A DNA stretch of 64,000 nt, taken from positions 42,433,587-42,497,586 of the forward strand of contig CAMGYJ010000007.1 of the NCBI GenBank assembly GCA_946122785.1. The letters are read 5' to 3'. The first letter of the stretch is position 1, and every line of letters begins with the position of its first letter. A model generated the notes under the pieces. That model had not been told where the DNA came from. It saw only the letters and a program-made list of their open reading frames with translations, and did no database searches. Source of the stretch: Linum tenue (Eukaryota > Streptophyta > Magnoliopsida > Malpighiales > Linaceae). Positions 49,048-59,544 of the stretch are shown here, piece after piece. The position numbers were made by a program, and so were the translations under genes.

Positions 49048-49948
49048 GAGGGATTTCCTACAATAACTTGAAGTAAGGTAACTTGAATTTTTTTACCTGC
49101 TATAGCAGGTTTCACAGGTCGCATTACGTAAAATATAATAGGTATTACGTAACGGTTACGTAACATATGGTAATCTTACGTAACAGTTGTAAAAGATCAT
49201 TACGGAAGTCTTACGTAATATAATGTGTCTTTACGTAATGAGTATTAATCTCGCGTTACGTAAAATGCTACGTCATTACGGAAGCTTTACGTAACCTACT
49301 GATTTAACTTTTACGTAAGAAATAACTGTCGTTCCGTAACCTTTACGTAATGAAAGGTCTTTTTACGTAATGAGTATTAACCTCGTGTTACGTAAAATGT
49401 TAAGTCATTACGTAAGCTTTACGTAATGAATGTGTATTTTACGTAACAGTTGTAAAATGTCATTGCGGAAGCCTTACGTAATTGAAGGTCTCTTTACGTA
49501 ATGAGTATTAATGTCGTGTTACGTAAAAAGCTAAGTGATTACGGAAGCTTTACGTAACGCTTTCGATTTCACTGTTACGTAAAAAATAACTATCGTTCCG
49601 TAACCTTTACGTAATGGAAGGTCTCTTTACGTAATGAGTATTAATCTCACGTTACGTAAAGTGCTAAGTTATTACGGAAGCCTTTCGTAACGTTTCTACT
49701 TTAATCAGAATTAAAATAAGGAAAGGATAAAATAAGAAAAAACAAATAAATATGAAAAAGGAAAGAAAAAAAAACAAGAAAGGTAACTTGCTTTGTGGCC
49801 ACCCGCAACCCATGTTGCCATTGATTTTTTTTACTTATTTTTTATTTCTTTAATCAATGGTTTAAAATAAATTTGATCGATTTTAACGGTTTAGATCTAT
49901 GCAAGTTACCTAACTTAAAATTATACCCAAGTTACTGTAGGAGATCTT
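49048..49948. mobile_element. MULE-like element with a TTACGTAA array inside
   Basis: The 901-bp element has the exact 10-bp direct repeat AATAAAAATA on both sides (49038-49047 and 49949-49958). The ends are inverted: TTTCCTACAATAACTTG at the left, CAAGTTACTGTAGGAGAT at the right, and inside them GTAAGGTAACTTGAAT against GCAAGTTACCTAACTT. A 9-10-bp target duplication suggests the Mutator superfamily. No transposase frame. It lies between the two ML genes, about 230 bp behind the first stop codon. Confidence 0.83.
49124..49659. repeat. Array of 23 TTACGTAA palindromes
   Basis: I count 23 exact copies of the 8-bp palindrome TTACGTAA in 536 bp, plus variants TTACGGAA and TTCCGTAA. They lie in about four degenerate units of roughly 140 bp, marked by TTTACGTAATGAGTATTAA at four places (about 49210, 49350, 49495 and 49625). 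Chance expectation for one given 8-mer in this length is far below one. Confidence 0.93.
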
Positions 49949-49958
49949 AATAAAAATA

Positions 49959-51081
49959 TGCATTCGCATATTTTTCTAATAATATCAGTATATCACGACA
50001 AGTCACTGTAATTCTGCAAAAGTTTGTGCTCTTTTTTTGTGTGAAATGGTGATCGAACAAAAATGAAATGCAAGGGCTAGATCTTGTTGCTTAATATAAT
50101 TAGGAAGATTAACGAAGGTGAATTTGATTTGGGTTTGTTTTGTTTTGGGGCTTATTTTGTTTTGGGTTGTGTTTGGGTTTTGTTTTGACCCTTTTCCTTA
50201 TATGTTTGAAAAAGTTGTTTGGTTTTTTGTTTGTCGTTAGGAGAAGAGTTCTATAAAGTATAAATATTTTTCACCACCATAATATGTAGTAAGGTCAGTC
50301 ATGTTAGTTTGGTTTGTGCGCGTTCCGGAATTTGGTTTGTAACCTGTACTCTCCTCAAATCAGTAAATTTGTTCTCCCCTGCCCGTGGATTACCTAACAC
50401 ACATTGTGTTAGTGAACCACGTTAAATTCATGTTCGTTTGTGTTGATCTGAATTATCGATTGCACGCTTCTGTTATGACAATTACAAATAAACAAACGTG
50501 CCCCTGTACTATTTTTTTGTTGTTGCACAAACGTACCATTCTAAAATCACAACGTAACAAAAAAATACCCTTCTGTTAAAAATTATATTTAGTTGCGCCA
50601 AGACCCACTAACCTACACAAACATGTAATTGCATAATTGGTTTGGTTGGTTAGTCTTGTCTGAAACCAAATTAAATCATCTAAACTGGACAAGTTAAACA
50701 TTTTAATCAAACCAAACTATTTATCCAAATTAATCAAATCAAATTATCGAAAGCCTAACTGTTAATAATTAGCACGATAATCAATCCGTTTTTGAGCACC
50801 GCTATTTGGAAGGATATTTTGTTGGTTAGAGGAGAAATTTTCTTCCATACTTACAAATACCTCAATATGCCTCAAGAATTGGAGTTGATTTTAGTGGTTA
50901 ACCAACACCAAAAAAAAAAAAAAAAAAAAAAACCAACAGAAGTCAGACGCTATTTATTATTTAAGCTGGGGAAGGGAAGAAACTCTCACTGAGTCACATC
51001 GATTCAGTTCACTGTCCTGTTTTCTCTGGATTTCCCACAACTTTCTCAGCGACCAAACAGATTCTCGTCCGCAAAAAATCA
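49959..51081. other. Spacer and promoter region of the second ML gene
   Basis: It contains a GTTTTGTTTTGGG-rich stretch around 50120-50180, a truncated hAT-related repeat (50636-50804) and an A run of more than 20 bases at about 50910-50932. The promoter of the second ML gene lies at the right end; a possible TATA-like TATTTATTAT is at 50951. Confidence 0.45.
50636..50804. mobile_element. Truncated relative of the 16953-17781 hAT element
   Basis: GGTTAGTCTTGTCTGAAACC and the following AACCAAAC-type motifs match the last 170 bp of the hAT element at 16953-17781. The end TTGAGCACCGCTA corresponds to its TTTGAACACCCCTA terminus. The left part is missing and no target duplication is visible. Confidence 0.65.
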
Positions 51082-52668
51082 ATGGCGACCTCGTCGTTCT
51101 CCTTCCTCACTGCTAAGCGAAACCTCTTCCTCCTCGCGGCCATCTGTCTCCTCCTCGCACCTTCCGCTCGCGCCACCGATGTCAAGTACTGCGGTTAGTC
51201 AATCAGCCTCTCATAAATTCATCATCTCTCGTTGTTCGGACCGCTTCCCCTCTTTCCCGGGGAAAATCAGCTATAGGCTTCTCCTGAGCTTGCCAACCTT
51301 ACTGCTTTCGTTTCAATCGAGTTATGTAATTGAGGATTTTGATTGATTTGGGAAGAATTGGTCATGGGTGATGATTGACTGCAGATGCCAAAGCCAACTA
51401 TGCCGTGAAGGTCGAAGGAATCAAAATCACTCCTGATCCTGTGATTGCTGGCAAGCAGGCTAATTTCGCAATCTCAGCTTCCACTGGTACTCACTAAATC
51501 CTTTGCCCTTTCTCTTATTCCTGTTTGTTTGTTTGTTTGCGAAGTTAATCAGAAGAACTCTCGTTTAGGGATTTTGACCCTTGCTTTGACTTGCTGCCTA
51601 AGCCCTTTTGTTATAACCGCTGACTTGAAGTAATGAACGGTATTAAGTGATGTTCCATGTTGATTCGCCATGGTTCCTTCTCGATCGTGTTATTCATTGG
51701 GGGGAGCTCTGTTGGGTATTGAGTTGCTGTAGTGAAGTAGCTATCTGATTATCTATATGTGTTGATCTGATATGAACCTCCTGTGTTTTTATTGTAACAG
51801 CTGAGGCTATCGCTGGTGGGGAAGTGTTGCTTGAGGTTTACCTGCTTGGGTTCCGTGTTCATTCAGAGACCAGAGACCTGTGCGAGGATATCTCGTGCCC
51901 TATTGCTGCTGGCGATTTCCTGCTCTCTCACTCGCAAAGTTTGCCCGGATTCACTCCACCAGTAAGTAACATTCTTTTAGACCTCTCAGTATTCTTCAAC
52001 ACTGTGGTGTCCATAGATTTAAGCATCCGAGTCCCTGAGGTCTATCAAAGTGTCAATGGTGCTGTTTTACTTTTCCCACTAGATGACTACAAAGAAGATG
52101 TGCATTAGTCCTGAGTCGATGAGGTCACTTGGTTTATCAGTTTACTTCCTGCAATTTTTAGTTTGACAATGATCACTCTTTTATTGCAAGATAATTGGTT
52201 TCATCATCGGTAGTGTGTTACTCTATTACTCCTTGTGTTTCCCCTGAGAATTTACTCATTGGAGAACATTTAGTCATCGTAGATGATGGCGGTAACCAGT
52301 TTTTAGCGTTGTAGGAACTTTGAGAGTTGTAGGAACTTTGAGAGTCGGCGTGGATGTTAAAAGTTGAGATACTGCATCTTCATCGAACGAAGATTGATGA
52401 AACGAGTTTGATTGAGAATATTTATGCAAAACTTATGCACATCATATTTGGTGCCATTGTTTAAAAAAAGAATATTCAAGCCATAAGTCCACGAACGCTG
52501 CAATCCTTATTATCTGAATGGGATAATCTGGTTGATTGTTTGCTTGTTTTTTCCTTACAGGGCTCCTACACCCTGAAGATGACACTGAAGAACAGTAAGA
52601 AGAAGAAGCTCACTTGTGTCAGCTTCGACTTCAGCATCAGCTGGTGGGCTTTGGTCGCCGACTACTGA
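51082..52668 (+). CDS. ML-domain (MD-2/NPC2-like) lipid-binding protein, copy 2
   Basis: The role is as for copy 1: a secretory-pathway lipid-binding protein. Coding exons are 51082-51193, 51385-51486, 51801-51961 and 52561-52668; 483 nt, 160 residues. The signal peptide covers about residues 1-33 (NLFLLAAICLLLAPSARA). The ML framework is intact: DVKYC, DLCEDISCPIAAGDF, KKKLTCVSF, and the strands KVEGIKITPDPV and IAGGEVLLEVYLLGF. Three of four exons have exactly the lengths of copy 1 (112, 102, 108) and the phases agree, which shows a tandem duplication. This copy looks like the conserved family member; copy 1 has diverged more at its C-terminus. Confidence 0.93.
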
Positions 52669-53441
52669 GTTCCAGGTCAATGGCCAACCTTGAGTAGATG
52701 CATTGATGGCGCTCCATGTTTCGATCCGGAGTTCAGTTTTATGAGCCAAATGCAATCTCTTCAAGAAGGGCTTTCATGTGTTTGTTTATAAGATGAGACA
52801 ATTGACGATACAACTGTTTATGTGAAGCACCTGTGAATGTTCGTGTTGGTTCTGTGTTTGTATGATAAAACTGTTTACGTTAAGCACCTGAGAATGTTCG
52901 TGTTGGTTCTGTCATTCTGTGTTTGTATGCGTAGTTTAAACTAGTAGCTAATTTCTAATCCATACATTAGACTACTCCAATGCATGTGTGCTTTTTAAAT
53001 AGATTATTTTGTGTCAATTATGGCATCTATGGATTGGAAACTGAATGGATGATGTATTTCACAAATCTGCAAAGCAAACCAGTGTGTCGAACTCAAATCC
53101 ATGAGACGCATGGATGTCTCATGGATTTGACCCATGATGAATTTGGCAATTCTCATTTCATAAATCCAATTCATTTTAACGTGAGTTGTTATGCTGTGAG
53201 ATTTTTCTGTCAAAGTTATATTCAGTTTATGTTATGAGATTTTTTAACCAAAATTACAGTCCAAATTTTTTAGCTGACATAAGCTTTTATTCCGCTATAT
53301 GAATTGATGAAAATGATTCTCAACTCTAGTCACAAGTAAAATTGGAGTATATAGCGGAAAAAAAATCTCGGCCGATTTATAAGAAATAATGATAAAACTT
53401 TAGGAAAGTGAGGAGATAATCAAAATTATAATAAATTAGTT
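52669..53441. other. 3' flank of the second ML gene
   Basis: It contains the 3' UTR, a short direct repeat (AATGTTCGTGTTGGTTCTGT occurs twice near 52840 and 52900) and the perfect hairpin at 53093-53130. No gene. Confidence 0.45.
53093..53130. repeat. Perfect 15-bp hairpin
   Basis: TCAAATCCATGAGAC is followed after an 8-base loop by its exact complement GTCTCATGGATTTGA. Weaker complementarity continues outward (AATGGATGATGTATTTCA against TGAAATGAGAATTGCC-type sequence), so this may be the centre of a decayed fold-back MITE. Confidence 0.8.
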
Positions 53442-54009
53442 TTTTTACCAATAGATCACTTGTATTATCAAGGCAAAAGGCTAGCAAAGTTTACATTTCA
53501 AGAGCAAACCAACGACTAAAATCAAAAGTATCTGCAACCGCAGACAAGAAAGAAAGGGTCTTCCTAGCCATCTCATGGGCCACCCGATTGTTACTCCTGC
53601 CAACAAAGACCATCTCCAACCGCAGGTACAGACGCCGCAACTGCCGAATTTCTTCAAGAATCCGTCCACCCTTCATATCCCGCGCATCCATATTCTGAAT
53701 TTTCTCAATGACGACCTTTGCATCCCCGCAGAATTGCACTTCAACTAAACCCTTCAAAGAGCACAACTGAATCGCATCACGAAATGCCACCAATTCCACC
53801 AGAAAGGGATCCTCCAGACCTGCATAACGAAAACATTGCACAAAACAAACCCTTCCCAACCTATCATAGACCACCAAGCCCCCAGCACCATACGACCCAA
53901 CGAGGACAACACCATCCACATAACAACGATAGGGCATAGAAACCTGTTGCCCTCGATCCACACCAACCTGTCCAGGAAGCTGCTGCCCCTGCCCTTGACT
54001 AATTTTTTT
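53442..54009 (-). mobile_element. 5'-truncated LINE with intact RNase H frame
   Basis: The frame at 53491-53961 on the minus strand encodes an RNase H domain of the type found at the 3' end of plant LINEs: CYVDG with the first Asp, FLVELVAFRDAIQL with Glu, VQFCGDAKVVIEKI with the second Asp, and RSNNRVAHEMARKT. The 13-bp direct repeat TAATAAATTAGTT lies on both sides (53429-53441 and 54010-54022), and the 3' end carries an A tail seen as a T run at 53442-53446. This is the signature of target-primed insertion. RT and endonuclease are absent, so the copy is 5'-truncated. The short frame is still open over 156 residues, which suggests a fairly young insertion. Confidence 0.88.
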
Positions 54010-54022
54010 TAATAAATTAGTT

Positions 54023-54783
54023 GCTCAAACATCAGATCGAAAAAGACAATATATGGAAGGAAACGGTTCAAAAAAGAAATAAAATTCAAAAAAACCTTCC
54101 GACAATGATATTGCACAAGAGATAATAAAATATAAGATATAAGATAACATTAGGGTTGATAATAATTAAATTTTCAAACAATTCTACTTGTTTTTCCAGC
54201 AGAAGCAGCAACATTACACAACAACGGGAAAGCAACAGGAAAGAGTGCCTGTCATCGCCGATTCTCCTACCGTTCGCTACTGCGACTCAAGAGTGCCTCG
54301 CGCTCGTCTGTCCTCCATCTCCGTAAAGGGCTCCGGTAAGAACAAAATCCCCTGCGAAGTAACTTCGGTAGGTTCGAGTACTGATTCCCCTCGCGAGAAT
54401 TTTCAGTTGTTCAGTTGCATAAATGTCTTTTGAGGTTTACCTTCCTGCTTCGTCAATCTGTTGGCCTCCTCGCTCTAGGGTTCTGGAAATAACGTTGTCG
54501 TCTGGACTCTGTAGGTAGGGCATTGATTTATAAATGGGTTATCTTGAGGCTTATCTTGTTGCTTGTTTGGTGCGGCAGATTGAAACTTTCTATCAAGACT
54601 TCGTGCTGCTTCTGAATCCGCATTACCAGAACGTGCGAATGATCTTTTTGTCCCATCTTCATCCCCCACTTAACACGAAGAGATCTGCTTTGGTGCCTGC
54701 AATCGTATATACGCATTGCTAAGTATGTGTATTTTGGATTCTGAATGTCACAGATCAACCTGCAAAGCGGGTTTTATTTTTGG
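54023..54783. other. Upstream part of the pseudogene region
   Basis: It may include the former leader exon and first intron of the pseudogene that follows. The frame at 54188-54433 is Ser-rich and unrecognised. Confidence 0.3.
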
Positions 54784-55990
54784 ATGATGAGACGGCAGGG
54801 CCAGTATGCTGATTCTGGTGGCACTGCTTATGGTGGTGGTCAGATGCAGCAGTCGATATTTCTAGTCAGAGGGGTGAACAAGGGTCTGATCATTTCCAAG
54901 GACAACTGGAGGCCTTCATCGAAACCTGATGGGCAGTGGCGTTGGGTGAGGGATGAATCAAAGGCGGCGAGTTCAGTAGCATCCCAGATGTTCAATGAAG
55001 GTAACTTTGGTTGTTGATTTTCACATGTGAAATGGAAAAACAAGAAAGAGTATGAGATTGAAAGTGGAAGTTGGGTCTGCAGTAGCATATTAATTTTGTG
55101 CAAGTCTTTTCAGTACACAATCCAAATCCATTTCCTTGTTGCTGGTTCTTTCTTCTTATGGTACTTGCATCTTCTGTTAATGCAGGTCAAGTGGTTGATG
55201 CATCGAGGCCTTATATTCAGGGGAAAAGGTCAGAGTCCCATGTGGGTCTGGAGCAACAAGGGAACGTTGATATGCAGAGCTCTCTTTTGAAGAGAAGCCA
55301 CATTTGCAAACATTTAAAGGCCTTGAACAGAAATTCCTTGACGACATCATGAAATTAGTCAAGGAGGAGCAGAGTGATGCTGAGGATGCAGAGATTTTCC
55401 AGACACAGAGAGGTTAGCTTCTTTTCGACAACACAGTTATTGAATCATATGTGTTGATATTAAATACCGTCACCTACTTGAACATCTGTATGTGGACTAG
55501 GTGAATGAAAAGCAGCACGAATCCTGAAAAAGAAAATGCTCTTCATTCCTATTCTCCTAGTCTTAGTACACATCTTCTAACGGGGTTCGGTTAAGTTCCC
55601 AAGCTGCGTTGATGTGCTTGTGCATCTGGAAATTACATCTATCTTGGGGGTATGTTTATGAGTACAGAGAGATTATAAACCTCAAACACACTTTCCTCTT
55701 TGTTCCATGTTTCAGAAAATAAAGTCCATAAACGATCGGCATCAGGAACAACTAGCAGCACTTCGAGCAAGTCCTACAATCCGAAGAACAGAACTACTTC
55801 AGTAGGAGTCAGAAGCACGTCAACATCGATATCAGCGAGCAATGATGGATCATAATCCAAACTACAACAGCAAGAGCATGGCCCCTGGAGAATCCTTTGC
55901 CTACAGCGTGCTTTCACGGGCAGGTTCAGCTTCTATCAATGAAGCTCGACAAGCGAATGAAAGGAAAGGACGAAAGCAAAAGCAACTTCA
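54784..55990 (+). pseudogene. Pseudogene of a plant-specific QWRW..GLEQKFLDDIMKL protein
   Basis: Exon-like blocks 54784-55000, 55186-55412 and 55716-about 55990 have GT-AG borders. From memory they match a conserved plant protein of unknown function: MMRRQGQYADSGG, GSDHFQGQLEAF, KPDGQWRWVRDESKAASSV, GLEQKFLDDIMKLVKEEQSD, RHREKIKSIN, EQLAALRA, ESEARQHRYQRAMMDHNPN. These segments fall in different frames. There are shifts around 54850 and 54920, before 55295 and near 55400, and an in-frame TAG at about 55801 between LLQ and ESEARQ. At least five lesions make this a pseudogene although splice sites survive. The open frame after the last shift ends near the 3' end of the convergent LRR gene. Confidence 0.7.
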
Positions 55991-56006
55991 TTTTTGTTCA
56001 AGGTTA

Positions 56007-58715
56007 TCACCCTCGCCAAGTCCAGTTCTCAACAATCTCCACCAACCATTCTGGCTTCCTGGTGCTGAACATGATGTAGGCGGTCGATATCCCAATCACT
56101 AGTCCGCACCCATATCCCGCCCCTGCGAAACCCCAACTAAATAGCTCTCCACCAGATTCGAGTTCAGGTTCGGAATCCTGATCATGATCACCATCCTCAT
56201 CATCACCTCCACACTTCTTGGACAACGGAACCCCGCACAACCCTTCGTTTCCAGCATAAGAAGCAGCATCGAACGTCCCGAACTGGTTTCCCTGAGGTAT
56301 CGGCCCAACGAGCGAATTTCGCGATAGATTCAGGAACGAAAGGTACGTCAAACTCGTGAGCTGCGATGGGATCTTCCTCGAGAGTCGATTTGAGGAAAGA
56401 TCCAGCGATTCGAGCTCTCGCATGTTCCCCAACGAGGAAGGGATTGGGCCGACGAAGTTGTTGTGTGACAGGTTCAGGAACAGGAGCGACCCGAGCTCTC
56501 CAATTGCGTCGGGTATCTCGCCTCGAAAGTAGTTGTTCGACATATCCAAGGTGGTAAAGACACTGGGAAATTTGTTTACCACACACTCTTTGCCTTTCAC
56601 CGTCAGAACAAATGAAAACTTGTAATTTACCAATCCAATGTAGTATTCTGTTCCCACTTCCTCGGACTTATCTTTCAACATCTTCATCGCAGGGAACTTG
56701 TGAAACAGACCTGCGGGCAGAGAACCATTGAAATAGTTGTTGGAAAGGTCTAATATCTGTAACATTGAAAAGCTGTTACTCGTCGTGACAGCACCGTGGA
56801 AGCTGTTGGAGCCCAAGATGAGAACTTTGAGACTGGGAAGGTTCGACAACCATTGTGGGAAAACATCATCAACGTTGTTGTTCCCGACATCCAATACTTC
56901 TAACATCTTGCAAGTCGCCAGTGATTGTGCAGGCAGTGACCCTCCCAATTTGTTCCCGTTCAAGTCCACGTGTGTTAGCTTGCTCATATTACCAAACATC
57001 GACGATGGAATCGGGCCGTGGAAGTTGTTGTTCCTCAGATTCAAGACCGACAATTCGGCGAGATTGAACAGACACTCAGGAATGCTGCCACTCAAGTTGT
57101 TGTTGGACAAGTCGATGACCAGAAGCGAAGCGAGGTAGCAGATGTAGCTCGGCATGGTCCCCGATAACTCGTTCGAATTGAGGTCCATCCATTGGAGATT
57201 ATTCCAACCCTTGAGTGTCGTTGAGCTTGTTGGTGCAAGGCCAGATAATCGATTGTGATCTAGATAGATATATCTCAAGGAACTCGATTGGATTTCCGGG
57301 ATTTCTCCGGTGAGTTGGTTATAACTCAGGCCCAATATTTCCATGGATGGTAGGGCTAACAACCAAGATGGTATGGTCCCATTGAGAAAGTTATTATTCA
57401 GGTAGACACTATGTAAGCTACTATGGACTATCTCACTAGGAATTGGACCAACAAGCTGATTGTCAGAACAACCCAACCATTGGAGGTTTGGCAGGTTGAA
57501 GATTGAAGATGGAATGTGACCAGTGAAATTGTTGTAGTCAACAGAAAGTGCAGTTAGTTGATGGGTAAGATTACTGAAAGTCAGAGGAAATGAGCCAGAA
57601 AAGCTATTGACTTGGATATGCAGAGTTTCCAGTTGGACTAGGTTGGAAACTGTATGAGGAAATTCCCCTGAAAATGAGTTGTGTGAGAGGTCTAAAGATG
57701 TCAACGATGTGAGGTTGCAAATGGAAGATGGGACATTTCCTATAAACCCGACCTCATCTAGGCTCAAAACCCTCAAGGACTTGAGATTCCCAATCGAATC
57801 GGGCAACATTTTTCCAAAACAATTCGTTGAGGAAACTTCTAATACCTTGAGTGAGGCAGCTGACCAGTTTGATCGTGGAAGCTGAACCAAGAGGTCTTTG
57901 TTCCGTTTGAGACGTATCGATTCCATGCATGGCAGACGAAAGACGCTCTCAGGAAACTTCCCTGTTAGTCCGCAGTCCGAAACATCGAGATGCTTCATGG
58001 AACGCGATAAGTTGGAGAAGGAGGAAGGTTTGATGTTTGACATGTTCACCTCCTGAAGCCACAACTCGCTCAGATTCGTGGCGTTAGAGAGCACGTTGGA
58101 GTAATCTTCGTCTCGCACGAAGGCGACCTGGTTGAAGGAAAGATCGAGTGAAACGAGTTTTTTGAGATGGCTGAACTCGGACGGGATTTCGCCAGAAAAC
58201 CCAGTATGGGAGAGATTAAGACGAGTGAGGTCGGTTAGTTTGGCGATGGCGGACGAAATTGTGGAGCCATTGAAGTGATTGTATGCCAGATTGAGCCCCC
58301 GGAGGTGGGGGAAGTACTGGGAGATGAAATTGTTATGAGGCAGAGTACTCTGAAATTGGCGACAGTAGTATCCAACATCGGGAGGAGATGATCCGTCCAT
58401 CTGCTGACAGCTGATGTCGAGGTCCACGACACGACCGGTCGAGGAGTCGCAGGTAACACCTTCCCACGAGCAACAGTCCGTTCCCTCGTTCCACGACGCC
58501 ATTTTGTCGTCATGGCCGCCGTCTACGAGGAAGGAGGAGGAGGACTTCTTGAACTGCATCAATGCGTTACTCTGATGAGGACGACATAATTGAGGTTGAT
58601 ATTGAGTGATGAAGGCTTGGCAACATGGTTGCAGCGATAGTAAGAAGGATATGGCTAATATTGTTGCTACTGGAATCTCTAACTTGGGCATTTGATCGAT
58701 TTTTCTTGTTATCAA
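56007..58715 (-). CDS. LRR receptor-like protein, Cf/Ve class
   Basis: This is a cell-surface receptor-like protein without kinase domain, of the class that includes tomato Cf-9 and Ve1 and usually acts with SOBIR1-type kinases in pathogen recognition or development. It is one uninterrupted 902-residue frame, as usual for the class. Order: signal peptide to about residue 34; N-terminal cap SNALMQFKKSSSSF with WNEGTDCCSWEGVTCD; about 25-28 LRRs of the LxxLDLSxNxFSGxIP type; an island near VKGKECVVNKFPSVFTTLDM; final LRRs; C-cap GNEGLCGVPLSKKC; an acidic juxtamembrane stretch (GGDDEDGDHDQDSEPELESG); a transmembrane segment (GAGYGCGLVIGISTAYIMF); and a short basic tail. Met9 is a possible alternative start. 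A TATA box lies 50 bp upstream. No defect seen, so probably functional. Confidence 0.94.
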   Translation of the reverse strand: MITRKIDQMPKLEIPVATILAISFLLSLQPCCQAFITQYQPQLCRPHQSNALMQFKKSSSSFLVDGGHDDKMASWNEGTDCCSWEGVTCDSSTGRVVDLDISCQQMDGSSPPDVGYYCRQFQSTLPHNNFISQYFPHLRGLNLAYNHFNGSTISSAIAKLTDLTRLNLSHTGFSGEIPSEFSHLKKLVSLDLSFNQVAFVRDEDYSNVLSNATNLSELWLQEVNMSNIKPSSFSNLSRSMKHLDVSDCGLTGKFPESVFRLPCMESIRLKRNKDLLVQLPRSNWSAASLKVLEVSSTNCFGKMLPDSIGNLKSLRVLSLDEVGFIGNVPSSICNLTSLTSLDLSHNSFSGEFPHTVSNLVQLETLHIQVNSFSGSFPLTFSNLTHQLTALSVDYNNFTGHIPSSIFNLPNLQWLGCSDNQLVGPIPSEIVHSSLHSVYLNNNFLNGTIPSWLLALPSMEILGLSYNQLTGEIPEIQSSSLRYIYLDHNRLSGLAPTSSTTLKGWNNLQWMDLNSNELSGTMPSYICYLASLLVIDLSNNNLSGSIPECLFNLAELSVLNLRNNNFHGPIPSSMFGNMSKLTHVDLNGNKLGGSLPAQSLATCKMLEVLDVGNNNVDDVFPQWLSNLPSLKVLILGSNSFHGAVTTSNSFSMLQILDLSNNYFNGSLPAGLFHKFPAMKMLKDKSEEVGTEYYIGLVNYKFSFVLTVKGKECVVNKFPSVFTTLDMSNNYFRGEIPDAIGELGSLLFLNLSHNNFVGPIPSSLGNMRELESLDLSSNRLSRKIPSQLTSLTYLSFLNLSRNSLVGPIPQGNQFGTFDAASYAGNEGLCGVPLSKKCGGDDEDGDHDQDSEPELESGGELFSWGFAGAGYGCGLVIGISTAYIMFSTRKPEWLVEIVENWTWRG

Positions 58716-58765
58716 TGTGCTCTACAAAATGGGTTTTGGCTAGTTAGTATTATGGTACGAAGGAG

Positions 58766-58773
58766 AATATATA
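58766..58773 (-). promoter_or_regulatory. TATA box of the LRR receptor-like gene
   Basis: On the minus strand TATATATT lies about 50 bp before the start codon in the context CTCTCTATATATTCTCC. This implies a short leader of about 20-25 nt. Confidence 0.6.
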
Positions 58774-59544
58774 GAGAGCCAAAGCCCAATTTCGACTTCT
58801 CTTGTTCAAACGTGGATAGTGGGGAAAAACAACCAAAGTGGGAAAACTAAACATTACTGGTTCTGATGTTCCCAAATCCTAAGTACTTCCAAGATTCTTG
58901 GCACACCGCCAGGATTAGCGGCAATGATCCGCCCCGTCTGTTCGTTCCAACCTAATTGCGCATTTTTACGGAAAGGCATGTGAAGCTATATATTCTAGTC
59001 CTGCATGTGAACCAGGAATTGAAATCTGGCTCAGGAAGAAAGAGACAGAGCATCGCTGTCGGCTCCAAACATAAGCACCCATTCCATGCAAGTAACCTTC
59101 TTTAGAGTCTAAGTACTAACTACCAACACAACACTAGCTACTCTTGTAAGTGTAATACAGTTTTGGAAATTCTTTTTTTTCTAAGTACCTAACTTAATTG
59201 AGTTTTTTTTCCTTGTTAACCCACGATTTTTTCAGGTGTTGATTAGAAAAGTTTCCTCTTTCACTAGGACTTATGTTAAAGGGGTTTTTTTCTTCTCCCA
59301 CATTTTTCTGCTGTAGATTCGTGACTAATTAAATGCTATACTTAGTTGCAAGTTTTACATGTCATTAGTCATTAATCGGTGTATGGACTTTGCTATGAAT
59401 AGGAGAAATAAGTTTATTGGTACCTCAAATGCTAAATACCGACCAAATCAATCTCAATCTGAAATAGTTTCATATGATAATAGTATAGCAGCTTATACTC
59501 CCCAAGCATACAAATATTGGGGTATTATGTTCAATTGACTAAAC

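Noticed and set aside
49124..49659. CRISPR-like or bacterial regulatory array
   Set aside because: The genome is eukaryotic. The repeats are short palindromes in degenerate 140-bp units inside a transposon, not spaced direct repeats with unique spacers.
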